47,028 nucleotides of DNA, from the NCBI GenBank assembly GCA_934479825.1, contig CAKSOW010000022.1:1-47028 (forward strand). Reading direction: 5' to 3'. Positions 38,701 to 47,028 of this stretch are shown piece after piece. Below the pieces are notes generated by a model. That model was not told the DNA's origin. It saw nothing but the letters and a program-made list of their open reading frames with translations, and did not search any database. Within the stretch, counting starts at the first letter, position 1. Each line of letters begins with the position of its first letter. Both the position numbers and the translations under genes were made by a program. The DNA comes from an uncultured Eubacteriales bacterium (GTDB lineage Bacteria > Bacillota > Clostridia > Oscillospirales > CAG-382).

Positions 38701-41124
38701 TTCCAAGACAAGCTCGTCACTCTGAGTATGCATGTTCTCAACCGGCATAGGAGATGTATAGCTGCTTTGTGAGGAATTCTGAATTTGTGTCCATTGACGC
38801 ATGGTTCCGTTGTAATACAAATCCGTTAATTGAGGACCGCGCCAACTTGCGCTGTATGTTTTCGGAAATGTTTGCAGCGTAGAAGGCAGGTACATCACTT
38901 TTATAGCGGTGCAATCTTCAAATGCTCTGTCATCAACATTTGTAACACCTTCCGGCAAGCAAATGCTTGTTAAAGACCAACATTGTGCAAACGCAGAACC
39001 ACCGATTTTTGTCACCGCATCCGGAATGGTAATTTCTTTCAGATTGAAGCAACTACAGAAAGTCTGACTCTTAATTTCCGAAACACCTTTCGGTATGGAA
39101 ATACTTTCAAGACCGCTTCCCCAGAAAACACCGCCATCCAAATAAGTCAAATTTTCCGGAAGCTGAATAGAGCGCAAAGACCGCGTGCTTTCAAAAGCAG
39201 ACCATCCAATACTTTGCAGATTTTTTGGCAACCGTATCTCGGATAGACTCTTACAACCGGAAAAGGCTTCGCTTCTTAAACTGAACATATCGTCCGGCAA
39301 AAACACTTTTGCAAGAGAAGTACAATCGGCAAATGCCTGATCTCTTATATAAGAAAGAGAGTGGCAGGCAGTCAAGTCGATTTGGGTTAAACTGCTGCCC
39401 CAAAAAGCACCTGTGCCAATATTATTCAGAGTTTCCGGGAAATAGAAGTCTTTTAAAGAAGTGCAGTTTCTGAATGCTTCGTCGCCAACACTCTTCAAAC
39501 CGGCTAAGTCCGTAACCCCGGAAAGCGCCGTACAGTCTTTGAAGGCTTTTGCGCCAATCTGTGTGAGACCGTCAGGCAAACGCACCATTGTAAGCGAAGT
39601 ACAGCCTTGAAACATGCTTTCGGTTAATATCGTAACAGGTGAATTGTCTGCAAAACGTACCGTCTGTAAGGCAGAATGCTCGGCAAATACGTCTCCCATT
39701 TCCGATACGGTTTCCGGAATAACCAAATCGGTAACATCAAAGGAAACCCACAGAAGCTGCGTTTTGTCCTTATTATACAAAGCGCCATTTTCAAAAACAT
39801 AGGCAGCGTTTTCAGGCGAAATTGTCAATTCATGTAAAGACGGGCAATTGCCAAAAGCATTGATTGCAATTGAAGTAACCGTTGCCGGAATTTTAACGCT
39901 TTCCAAAGACCGACAATCATAAAAGGCCTCCATGCCGATTTTGGTCACGGTCTTCGGCAGGGTTATACTTTTAATGTTAGATCCACGGAAAGCTCTGTTT
40001 CCAATTTCCGTTATCTGACTTCCTAAGGTAATTTTCGTAAGGTTTGTATTATAAAAGGCATTGGCAGGAATGACCGTTACACTGTCCGGAAGTATGACTT
40101 CTTCAACCTTTTGCCCATATGAACGACCGTTTTCCGCTACAAACAGATTACAAATATCCGTAATTCCCTCCGGAACAATGACTTTTTTTGCCAATCGTCC
40201 AATATAATAGGAATACCCATAAGGACACTCATTAATAGTGACAGGAAGCGTAATTTCGCTTTCAAATCCAACATAGTCCAACAGAGAATACGTAACTGCC
40301 CCATCAGCAGAGGTTATTTTATCGAAACGGAATTTGTCCGGCGTTACGATAATATCTCCGCTATGAGGAACATTTTTGTAGTAAAATTGACCGTCTGCTT
40401 TTTTACGAATGTAAACTTGATTCTGATAAGGCTGAGAACTGTTATTCTCGAAGTAGTCGATAGAATAAAGATCTGACAGAAAACGGGAATCAAGCGTTTT
40501 CAAAGAGGCCGGAAATCTTACATACTCCAAATCCGGGCTTGGAGAGAAGTAACCGGAAATAGATTCCACGCCATCAGCAAAAATTAATTTCTTCAAATTA
40601 GGACAATTGTTAAAAGTGTAGCTTTCAATAACTATTTCCGGTGCGGTAAATGTAACAGATTCAAGAAGAGCATAGCCATTGATAAGATTGTACGGTATTT
40701 GAGAGATCGTATTCGGGACAACAAGATCCGTCATAAGATTTCCATTCAAATAAATCTTTTGAATGGATCCAAATTCATATTCGGCGCTTGGAATTTTAAA
40801 TAACGTAGTCACGTCTTCCAGATAAAGTTCTTTCAACAAGTTGCTTGCGCTAATTGTTTGGACATTTTTATGGAGAACCATTTTTTCGGCCTCTACGTTG
40901 GTTACATCCGTCATGTTTTTCGGCGCCGTAAAAGTGTCGAGTGTTACACCCAAAAAGGCATTTTCTGCAATTGACGTAACACTGTCCGGAATATCGACAT
41001 TTTTAAGATTTGGGCACATAGAGATCAATTTTGCCGGGATTTCCGTCATTCCCTCCGGAAAATGAACCGTCTCAATGCTGGAACAGCCCCAAAAAGAGTT
41101 TTTATACGGTCGTTTTTTACCCAT
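35770..41124 (-). CDS. BspA-type leucine-rich-repeat protein, downstream (-1 frame) part
   Basis: This 1784-aa frame begins in the middle of a leucine-rich repeat (NSFWGCSSIETVHFPEGM), with no signal peptide and only a weak GGAAGA upstream. That makes it unlikely to be a self-standing gene. Residues about 1-1310 are BspA/LRR_5 repeats of about 23 residues (pattern IPxxVTxIGxxAFxxCxxL). Residues about 1340-1408 form an InlB-B-like beta module, and 1410-1560 contain four repeats of the form ATCTxxG...CxxCG, a Cys-rich extracellular module. The tail is acidic. It overlaps the protease-LRR gene by 79 bases and most likely is its continuation through a frameshift near 41112-41118. Confidence 0.85.
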   Translation of the reverse strand: MGKKRPYKNSFWGCSSIETVHFPEGMTEIPAKLISMCPNLKNVDIPDSVTSIAENAFLGVTLDTFTAPKNMTDVTNVEAEKMVLHKNVQTISASNLLKELYLEDVTTLFKIPSAEYEFGSIQKIYLNGNLMTDLVVPNTISQIPYNLINGYALLESVTFTAPEIVIESYTFNNCPNLKKLIFADGVESISGYFSPSPDLEYVRFPASLKTLDSRFLSDLYSIDYFENNSSQPYQNQVYIRKKADGQFYYKNVPHSGDIIVTPDKFRFDKITSADGAVTYSLLDYVGFESEITLPVTINECPYGYSYYIGRLAKKVIVPEGITDICNLFVAENGRSYGQKVEEVILPDSVTVIPANAFYNTNLTKITLGSQITEIGNRAFRGSNIKSITLPKTVTKIGMEAFYDCRSLESVKIPATVTSIAINAFGNCPSLHELTISPENAAYVFENGALYNKDKTQLLWVSFDVTDLVIPETVSEMGDVFAEHSALQTVRFADNSPVTILTESMFQGCTSLTMVRLPDGLTQIGAKAFKDCTALSGVTDLAGLKSVGDEAFRNCTSLKDFYFPETLNNIGTGAFWGSSLTQIDLTACHSLSYIRDQAFADCTSLAKVFLPDDMFSLRSEAFSGCKSLSEIRLPKNLQSIGWSAFESTRSLRSIQLPENLTYLDGGVFWGSGLESISIPKGVSEIKSQTFCSCFNLKEITIPDAVTKIGGSAFAQCWSLTSICLPEGVTNVDDRAFEDCTAIKVMYLPSTLQTFPKTYSASWRGPQLTDLYYNGTMRQWTQIQNSSQSSYTSPMPVENMHTQSDELVLEEGITTITSSSGFAGIHDIKTLRFPSTLVSVGADAFKDCTGLETIELSENLESIDLTAFDGCYNVKNIVLPDTNKNFVLKDGVLYNKDLTEIILVSTQAYDVCIPNTVTSFRNLSGSTGIRMLRFEENSAITELTDELWDLSNLIELSLPDGLTTFDEDMLRGCKRLSHLTIGKNVTTMTGNHNPNASPNYLRLFVVDNYSKVNLTLGDRVNNGGIARTALALTNADGVTVYAEGYENFAYDREGDYLFANYGNNKHALLTYLGTEDTATLPESYHGDPYTLLYMTGLKNVIVPNASVMIPNGAFEESDIETIEIYGASVGSYAFIHCNSFRSAKLYDVSHVSDYAFAISTLESLYFRGKNAVLGSKAFGYNKLTDLEITGTIREIGDGLVESTPYVKEESNYSSGLLIRNGWLISVLPSLKYAPQLKENIATGAYNSVRQTLKGVKDESAFGFTNLEFLILSDNDKGSASFAPQTLKNVLVRKTYEINEYTFSDISNGTIFVEKEKRETDWDDRYPGWNHGNKVYYGGTWCFVEFRDYDDTILDWHAYSNSEVIRQPYMQDRTEGEYIYIFAGWDLDGDGHADFVPASSQTDIYAKAVYEKHRPADSEIIPATCTTDGSKTTVCIDCGQTIFKTVLPAFGHVKGAFVKTVEPTCAENGYTAYLCETCQAEFHTDEIPKTEHTYGKRTVVKEASCTQNGLIKQTCLVCGYTDTVTIPAAGHSYSILSEKKATCTAYGETLYGCSVCGNRVTERTAMLPHDYQKRVVPKHWLRVLIEKLLNMFFGYEGNNIYYYECRVCRHIQTADEHTSDREASVQGVGCMHEIESEWKLMPTSSTSRVQIFGKSCNKCGELIEAKLADATVVSIKSLTAVKEADLVKVDMTVENVPEEYFACLSVYDEHNRMIKAVPVTFTENAANIRVDWNEVQNAAGVRLFIWNKISLAPLCESVPCQIADSVPEVSQEPAGESENVQEQDNAA

Positions 41125-44100
41125 TCTTCCGGCGTACCGTCGTAATAAACATCGATTTTCTCGCTTTGCAAAGAATCGTTCACATCCAAACTTTGAATGC
41201 TCTTGGGCAGGTGAAGACTCTTCAAATATGGTACTTTAAAAGCAAATGCATATTTATGAATGGCTGTGATTTCATCCGCAAAAACCAAATCTCCCGACAG
41301 TCCGCACGCAGTTCCGCCATAGTTTCCAAAGAAAGTAGACGATAGGACCGTTGTCGTATAGATCCACGGTGCGTTTCCGCTTTTTAAGGAAATCGGTTTA
41401 GCAAACGAATATCGGGCCGGGCACTCTTCAAAGGCATGTTCAAACACGGCCTCCACGGTATCGGGCAGATCGATGCTTTCGAGCATGGTACACTGATAGA
41501 ACGCGCCGGTACGCACATTTACAAGATCGCCGGTAATATGTACGTGTTTTAAACTCTCCGGAATATAGGTTTTGTTGGCTTCATACTCTCCTGCACCGAA
41601 CAGGTAGCCGAACCATGTGTTTACCGGATCGTCAAACGACGCGCCGATAAACGGAACGGATAGCACTTCCAGTTCGGAACACTCCGAAAGGACACCAAGC
41701 CCCAAGGTCAGTGTATCCGCATAGGTGTCGGAAATGGTGAGTTTCTTCATCTTGCTTCCCATGAAAGCATAATCGCCGATCTCAACGACATCTTTCGGTA
41801 GGTCGATCTGCTCAAATCCACACTTGGCAAAAGCATAATCGTAGATGCCGATTACGCCGCTGTTTTCGCCAAACGGCGTTTTTTCGAGCGAAGAACAACC
41901 GTAAAACGCAAAATCCGAAATTTCTGCCACGCTATCCGGCAATTCAATATTCCTAAGCGAAGAACAGCTGTAAAAGACGCCTTCATAGATTCCCTTTAAC
42001 TGACTGCCTTTGGAGATTCTTACCGTCGTGAGGTCTTTACACATGGCAAAAGCATAATAATCCAACGAAATAACGCTTTCCGGAACGCTGATTTCCGTTA
42101 AGGACGAATTGTAGAAACAACGATATCCGAATGTCAGAATATTGGAACCGGACGCAAAGGAAATTTTCGTTAAACGGCTGTTTTCAAATGCGCCGTAACC
42201 GAGAACCTCCAACTCGCGCGGCAAGGAGATACTGCCGCTTTTTCCTGCCGGTGCGGCAATCAGCTTTTTGCCATCCTTGGAATATAAAATCCCGTCGATT
42301 GCCTGATAGTTCGGATTGTTTTCATCTACTTCAAACGCTGTCAGCTTTTGCAGACCCACCAGGGCATATTCCCCGATGTAAGTCAAGTTTTCAGGAATAC
42401 GGACGCTTTCGAGCGCCGTGTTATAGAACGCGTTGGACATCAAGCGTAAATGATTGCCCTCTCCGAATGTTACAAACGACAATTCCGTGCAATCGCGGAA
42501 AGCGCTGTGACCGACCAAGGTTACCGCATCCGGCAAATCGACAGAAACGAGCGTTGAACCCAGGAAAGTATTGTCCGGGATTTCCGTCAATTGGTATTCG
42601 CGCAAATCAACGCTGACAAGTCCGCTGCCTGAGAATACGCCCTGCCCCATGGTTTTCAAGCTTGCCGGAAGTTTGACGGTTTTGAGCTTTTTGCAGTTCG
42701 CAAACGCATTCTGTTCAATGACAGATACGGTCGGCGTTTCACCGAATCCAACGGAGGCAAGTTCACTGCCGGCAAAGGCATTTTTTCCGATAAAGGTTAC
42801 CGTTTCGGGAATTTCGATTTCTTCCAGCGCCGTCGAGGCAAAAGCATGTGCCTGAATGCTGACTAAGGTATCCGGAAGACGTATGTCTTTGATTGGTTTG
42901 CCCTCAAACGCGTGTCCGCCGATTGAGACAACTTTCTCGCCGAAAGCCTGCTCCGAAAGATCGACCGACGAATCTGTGCCTTTATAGGCAATCACCGATA
43001 CACCGCCGGAGGTGAGCGTCGCATACTTCCATGTTTCGTTTTCTGTCACATTGGTTACGCCCACATAATAGCCGCGCACGCCAAAATCCCAGTTTTCCTG
43101 CAAATTTTCCGGCAATACCGAAGCTTTGAAATATACGTCAATTGTATCAACTGCGTCAAATGCATGTCGTCCGATAAAGCCCGTCTTGTCCGGCACAATC
43201 ACTTTCTGCAAGGATGTACAGCCGGAAAAAGCATAGCGTCCGATTCGTGTAACCGAATCCGGCAAGGAGATATCCTTTAAGTTTTCACAAAAACGGAACG
43301 AATAGTTTCCGATATCTTCCACGGCCGCGTCGCCGAATTCAATGCTCTGCAAACCTGTCAGTCCGTCAAAGGCATGGGCTTGGAGAATGGTCAGCGCACT
43401 TCCGTTTTCAAATGTGATCTGTTTTAACTGATCTGCTCCATAGAACATATAAGCAGAAATACGGTCAAGCAGGCTGTTTTCGGAAAAGGTTACATTCGTC
43501 AGTTCGCCGCACCCGGCAAAAACACCCTGTGCCATACTCGAAACACCGGCCGGAATCCGCAAAGAGCGCACAGCCGTATAGGCAAACGCGCCAAAACCGA
43601 TACGCTTGATTGCCGAATTGCTTCCGATAGTTATTTGATATAAAGAGCCGCTGTGGGCAAAGGCCTCTCTGGACAGCTGCTGCACGGAATCCGGCAGAGC
43701 GATTTTGGAAAGTCTTTCCATGTTGCTGAATGCCTGCTCACCAATGTTCAAAAGTCCCTCCGAAAGTGTGAGCTCCGTTAATTTCAGAGAACCGCAAAAC
43801 GCCTTTCCGGAAACCGTTGTAACCGCCTCGGGAACAGCAAACTGTGTGCGTTCGTGGCCGACCGGATAAGCGCAGAGAGTGTCGCCGGTTTTGTTGTAGA
43901 GTACGCCATTCGACGAGGCATACGCCGCATTTTGTTCATCGACGCTGATTTCGGTTAAATTACGGCAGAAAGCAAACGCGCCGTCCCCAATGACAGAAAC
44001 ATTTGCCGGAATGGCAATATTTGTAAGTCCCGACGAGGCAAAAGCATCGCTTTTAATGGTCTCTAATCCAGACGGAAGCCGGATATCCGAAAGAGAAGAA

Positions 44101-46733
44101 GTGCCGGAAAAAGCGCCCTCGGCAATCGTGCGCAAATTGCTGTTTTCCGGGAAGGTGACCTTGGCAAGTGTGCTCACACCGGAAAAAGCGGATTTTCCGA
44201 TGAGGGACACCTCTTGCGGAATTGCAATTTCACGGATCCTTGTCCCGGAAAAAGCGGCATTACAGATCTGGGCTAAGCGGCTGTCCGGAGCAAACGTGAT
44301 CTCTTCCAGTCCGGACCCGGCAAACGATTTTTCACCGATTGCATAGATCTGCGCCGGGATCTCCACTTGGCATAAATTGGGACAGTTTGCAAACATTCCG
44401 TCTGCAACACTGCCGATTCCCCCACCCAAGGTCACTGCGGAAAGTCGCTCACAACCGAAAAAGATGTCGTTTCCAAGCTGCTTTACACTATCCGGGAGTG
44501 ATATTTCCGTAAGCGAAGAATAGCTGAACGCACTTTCACCGATACGCTGAACGCCCGACAACGTCACATTTTCCACCTTGGCATGAGAAAAGGCATAGTC
44601 ACCGACCGTTATCACCCGTTCCGGTATGCGGAAAGTATCTTGACGCGCTGCGCCTGCCGGATAGGCAAGCAAAACCGTTTTCGTTCCGTTATAAAGCACA
44701 CCGTCTCCGGCAAAAAACAGAGGATTCTGCGCAACGACATCGAAAGCGTGCAAAGACGTACAGCCGACAAAAGCCGAACCGTCTACCTCCCGGACATTTG
44801 CCGGAATCTTAAAGGATGTAATCGCGCTGTTTTTGAAAGCCGCCTTGCCGATGCTTTCCAAAAGGCTGTTATCCGAAAGCATGATATTTTGCAAGCGAGC
44901 GGTATTGCAAAACGCTTTTTCACCGATTTGTTTCAGATTGTCCGGCAAGGTAATCGACAAAAGACCGGAGCAGTTTTCAAATGCCGAAAGCCCTATCTTT
45001 TCCAGTCCCCCCGGGAGCGTGATCTGACGAAGCCGTGTTTGGTTCATAAAGGCTTGGTTACCAATGGAAGAAACGATTTTGCCATCAATTTCCTCGGGCA
45101 CGGTAATAAAGCGGCGTTTTCCGGTGTAACTGCGGATCTCAACCGTACCATCATTTAAGGTCACATAGGTATAGGGAACGCCGTCGTCCTCGTTTACCCA
45201 ATGTGCATACAAAGTAAGATCGGCCGTCCAAATATCTTCATACCAGTTCAATTCTTCCGTGAAGTTTGTATCGTAATACCAACCGTCAAAAACAGCATAG
45301 TTACGCTCCGGAACCGGTAAGTCCTGCAAGGTATGTCCTTCGATAAAGACCTGTTTTATGGTTTCGACATCGCTTGTCAGCATATCGAATGTAACCGTTC
45401 CGCGATTGGCGCAGATAAGCGCCTCCACGTCCAGCGCGCCGAAGCCGTAATAGTAATCGTTACCCAAATCACCCAGATCGCGGCAGGACGCATATAGCTG
45501 TTCACGGAATTCGGTAAGCTCCGTGCTGTTGTGCCGGGCAAGGTACAAGGCCGCCGCACCGGCTACTTGGGGGCAAGCCATCGATGTGCCGCTTACTGTC
45601 GTATAGCCGCCGCCAAGAGTAGTCGTGTAGACAGAACCGGGTGCGACAACATCCGTATTGTCGCCATAATTGGAATAAGAAGCCAAATCCCAGCTATCTG
45701 CCGCCAAGGCGCCGACCGAAATAACATGCTCGTCTGCCGCCGGCCAAAAGAGCTTTGCCGTCGATTCATTTCCTGCCGCCGCAATACAGATAACATCGCT
45801 GTCGGCAGCCAGTTTCAGAACTTCTGCAAAGGGATTGTATTCATCCGGCGTCTTTGCCACATCGTCGCCGCATTCGGACGGCTGGCCGAAGGACATATTG
45901 ACAACATCGACGCCCCGCTCAATCGCATAGTATATGGCAAAAACCAGATCGGATGTCTGGAATTTCCCATCGCTTTCTGCCTGACATTTAATGACCAAAA
46001 GATTGGCCTGCGGTGCGACACCGACCGTTCCGGCGTAATTCATGGCAGAGGCAATGACGCCGGCCACCTGCGTGCCGTGTCCCAAATCGTCCTCAATCAA
46101 CGACCAATCGTAGGAGGCGCTCTCCTCCGCACTGTCTTTGACAATACGGTCAAGCGTCGCATTATAGGAATACTCGCTGATCTTACCTGAAAATTCGGGA
46201 TGATCCGTATCGATACCCGTGTCAATCACGGCAACCGTAATCCCCTCCCCTTTGGAAGTGTCCCAGGCGTCGCCGAAATTCAGATAGTCAAAATACGTTT
46301 GTTTTGCAAAATCCGGGTCATAGACCGAGTATGTATTGCGGTGGGTAAGTACAGGCGCGTCGTCCGTTTGTGTATCCATAACCGACGCATAAAAATCCAA
46401 AGAAAGCTTTGACAGGATGTTTTTATTGGCATCATCGGCAAAAATATCCGCCACCGTCGTCCCTTCGGGAAGCGTCAATGTCGAAAATTTTCCGTCAAAG
46501 CTGGTGCGCAGGTCGGCGTGAAACCATTCCGAAAGCTTTTTTGCCTCAGAAGCCGATGTGCCGCGCAGAATCAGCGTATTCTCCGCATATTTCCCCTGAT
46601 ACTTTTCAAGATAAAGGAGCTTTTCCTTCTTCACCTGCTCCCCGTGCCACCCTCGAAAAGCAAGGATTGCAGCTAAAATGAATAATGCTGAGAGAACGAC
46701 AAGAATAATTCTTCCTGTTTTTTCTTTCTTCAT
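41046..46733 (-). CDS. Membrane-anchored subtilisin-like protease fused to BspA-type leucine-rich repeats
   Basis: This 1895-aa protein starts at the ATG at 46731-46733, behind AAAAGGAGTAGAAAC. An N-terminal membrane helix (about 7-26) is followed by an S8 peptidase domain (about 150-440). Its triad is complete: D171 (VIDTGIDTDHPEF), H219 (DLGHGTQVAGV) and S384 (SGTSMACPQVAGA), with the oxyanion Asn in AAGNES (about 322). An InlB-B-like module lies at about 455-530 (FDGWYYDTNFTEEL). LRR_5/BspA repeats fill about 545-1880. It would be an extracellular protease with a large binding surface. The reading frame ends 79 bases into the next LRR frame, so the C-terminal Cys-rich part is reached only by a frame change. 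Confidence 0.9.
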   Translation of the reverse strand: MKKEKTGRIILVVLSALFILAAILAFRGWHGEQVKKEKLLYLEKYQGKYAENTLILRGTSASEAKKLSEWFHADLRTSFDGKFSTLTLPEGTTVADIFADDANKNILSKLSLDFYASVMDTQTDDAPVLTHRNTYSVYDPDFAKQTYFDYLNFGDAWDTSKGEGITVAVIDTGIDTDHPEFSGKISEYSYNATLDRIVKDSAEESASYDWSLIEDDLGHGTQVAGVIASAMNYAGTVGVAPQANLLVIKCQAESDGKFQTSDLVFAIYYAIERGVDVVNMSFGQPSECGDDVAKTPDEYNPFAEVLKLAADSDVICIAAAGNESTAKLFWPAADEHVISVGALAADSWDLASYSNYGDNTDVVAPGSVYTTTLGGGYTTVSGTSMACPQVAGAAALYLARHNSTELTEFREQLYASCRDLGDLGNDYYYGFGALDVEALICANRGTVTFDMLTSDVETIKQVFIEGHTLQDLPVPERNYAVFDGWYYDTNFTEELNWYEDIWTADLTLYAHWVNEDDGVPYTYVTLNDGTVEIRSYTGKRRFITVPEEIDGKIVSSIGNQAFMNQTRLRQITLPGGLEKIGLSAFENCSGLLSITLPDNLKQIGEKAFCNTARLQNIMLSDNSLLESIGKAAFKNSAITSFKIPANVREVDGSAFVGCTSLHAFDVVAQNPLFFAGDGVLYNGTKTVLLAYPAGAARQDTFRIPERVITVGDYAFSHAKVENVTLSGVQRIGESAFSYSSLTEISLPDSVKQLGNDIFFGCERLSAVTLGGGIGSVADGMFANCPNLCQVEIPAQIYAIGEKSFAGSGLEEITFAPDSRLAQICNAAFSGTRIREIAIPQEVSLIGKSAFSGVSTLAKVTFPENSNLRTIAEGAFSGTSSLSDIRLPSGLETIKSDAFASSGLTNIAIPANVSVIGDGAFAFCRNLTEISVDEQNAAYASSNGVLYNKTGDTLCAYPVGHERTQFAVPEAVTTVSGKAFCGSLKLTELTLSEGLLNIGEQAFSNMERLSKIALPDSVQQLSREAFAHSGSLYQITIGSNSAIKRIGFGAFAYTAVRSLRIPAGVSSMAQGVFAGCGELTNVTFSENSLLDRISAYMFYGADQLKQITFENGSALTILQAHAFDGLTGLQSIEFGDAAVEDIGNYSFRFCENLKDISLPDSVTRIGRYAFSGCTSLQKVIVPDKTGFIGRHAFDAVDTIDVYFKASVLPENLQENWDFGVRGYYVGVTNVTENETWKYATLTSGGVSVIAYKGTDSSVDLSEQAFGEKVVSIGGHAFEGKPIKDIRLPDTLVSIQAHAFASTALEEIEIPETVTFIGKNAFAGSELASVGFGETPTVSVIEQNAFANCKKLKTVKLPASLKTMGQGVFSGSGLVSVDLREYQLTEIPDNTFLGSTLVSVDLPDAVTLVGHSAFRDCTELSFVTFGEGNHLRLMSNAFYNTALESVRIPENLTYIGEYALVGLQKLTAFEVDENNPNYQAIDGILYSKDGKKLIAAPAGKSGSISLPRELEVLGYGAFENSRLTKISFASGSNILTFGYRCFYNSSLTEISVPESVISLDYYAFAMCKDLTTVRISKGSQLKGIYEGVFYSCSSLRNIELPDSVAEISDFAFYGCSSLEKTPFGENSGVIGIYDYAFAKCGFEQIDLPKDVVEIGDYAFMGSKMKKLTISDTYADTLTLGLGVLSECSELEVLSVPFIGASFDDPVNTWFGYLFGAGEYEANKTYIPESLKHVHITGDLVNVRTGAFYQCTMLESIDLPDTVEAVFEHAFEECPARYSFAKPISLKSGNAPWIYTTTVLSSTFFGNYGGTACGLSGDLVFADEITAIHKYAFAFKVPYLKSLHLPKSIQSLDVNDSLQSEKIDVYYDGTPEEWVKNDRIKTLFGAVPALRRFIFRRE
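41112..41118 (-). other. Candidate -1 slippery heptamer A-AAA-AAC
   Basis: On the minus strand the sequence A AAA AAC is phased as GTA AAA AAC in the upstream gene, the exact X-XXY-YYZ arrangement of -1 frameshift sites. Slippage would enter the downstream leucine-rich-repeat frame and give a 3654-residue protein. A GGAAGA (weak Shine-Dalgarno-like stimulator) lies about 9 bases upstream; a convincing downstream stem-loop is not seen. Confidence 0.5.
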
Positions 46734-46789
46734 GTTTCTACTCCTTTTATCTGAAATATAATTCATTTTGTTTTTACTTTCTATCCAAT

Positions 46790-46817
46790 ATTATACACCT
46801 TTAATCATTTTTGTCAA
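46790..46817 (-). promoter_or_regulatory. Sigma-A promoter of the protease-LRR gene
   Basis: On the minus strand TTGACA (46812-46817), a 16-bp spacer and TATAAT (46790-46795), with about 55 bases to the ATG. The rest of 46818-46950 holds nothing I can identify. Confidence 0.8.
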
Positions 46818-46951
46818 TATTTTTATGTTTTTTGTATTTAAAAATATCCTTTTCTGTCGTTATCCGGCGTTTGGTTATTGCCTTTTCAAAAAATCCTCCG
46901 CATATGCTTTTTTTGACAGACAGGTCAATTTATCACATATACGGAAGATTA

Positions 46952-47028
46952 CAGATTGTTGCAAAAGTCTATAAGACTTTTCGGGCGAAGCCCGATTTTA
47001 ATAAAAATTCGAAAAATCCGGGGACATG
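46952..47028. repeat. Multi-hairpin dispersed element (copy 2, inverted, truncated by the window end)
   Basis: Matches 11477-11553 in the opposite orientation at 76 of 77 bases (a single T/A difference in the TTTCGTATTTTT stretch). It contains the CGGGC/GCCCG and AAAAGTC/GACTTTT hairpins. The window stops in the middle of the GAAAAATCCG stem, as expected if a repeat broke assembly. Confidence 0.8.

Noticed and set aside
45531..46190. A 219-codon plus-strand frame opposite the protease domain
   Set aside because: The minus-strand sequence is an unmistakable S8 protease. No promoter or ribosome binding site supports the opposite frame.

Overview
The window looks like a chromosomal contig of a spore-forming, fermentative, probably gut-associated Clostridia (Bacillota) relative. 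The evidence is a YunB sporulation protein, a CotJC/manganese-catalase remnant, SecG, HprK, Lgt, YmfF/YmfH-type M16 proteins, a CpsC/CpsD/CpsB tyrosine-kinase module, PduL, a GGGtGRT/NifU-like pair and BspA-type leucine-rich-repeat proteins, read from textbook sigma-A promoters and AGGAGG-type ribosome binding sites. I saw no tRNA, rRNA or CRISPR array.

Region 1 (1-4617, all minus strand, visibly more AT-rich) is part of a plasmid or integrative/conjugative element. From its 5' side it carries a truncated gene, a terminator, repA, parA, parB and five small or hypothetical cargo genes. repA contains five exact-period 15-bp iteron-like repeats, and its leader can hide its own ribosome binding site. 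This block ends abruptly at about 4612-4618, where a 5'-truncated manganese-catalase/CotJC gene begins, so the join is either an insertion scar or an assembly chimera.

Region 2 (4618-11317, plus strand) holds the catalase remnant, a DUF3343 plus cysteine-desulfurase pair, an MBL hydrolase, a NusG_II/Gx-transporter/ApbE membrane-flavinylation cluster, and a GHL6-type glycoside hydrolase. Region 3 (11318-18900, minus strand) holds a multi-hairpin dispersed repeat, yunB, a tail-anchored alanine-rich surface protein with an unusual leader, an MBL phosphodiesterase, a small membrane protein, an IS200/IS605 element, a membrane diguanylate cyclase and rplM-rpsI.

Region 4 (18945-35580, plus strand) is core housekeeping: GNAT, SecG, LTA-synthase-like sulfatase, HprK, ROK glucokinase, YmfF/YmfH, Lgt, FolD, a divergent shikimate kinase, CpsC-CpsD-CpsB, an ASRT-family protein, PduL, and the NifU-like/GGGtGRT pair. 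Region 5 (35589-46770, minus strand) is about 11 kb for one giant surface system. A membrane-anchored subtilisin fused to BspA-type leucine-rich repeats (1895 aa) overlaps a second 1784-aa leucine-rich-repeat ORF in the -1 frame. A perfectly phased A-AAA-AAC slippery heptamer lies in the overlap, so a 3654-aa protein could be made by -1 frameshifting, or the gene carries a one-base lesion. The window ends inside a second, inverted copy of the multi-hairpin repeat.

The observations I rate most worth checking are the putative frameshift in the giant protease/LRR gene, the repA leader with internal iterons, the hairpin-separated ribosome binding site at 13644-13694, and the two-copy hairpin repeat.
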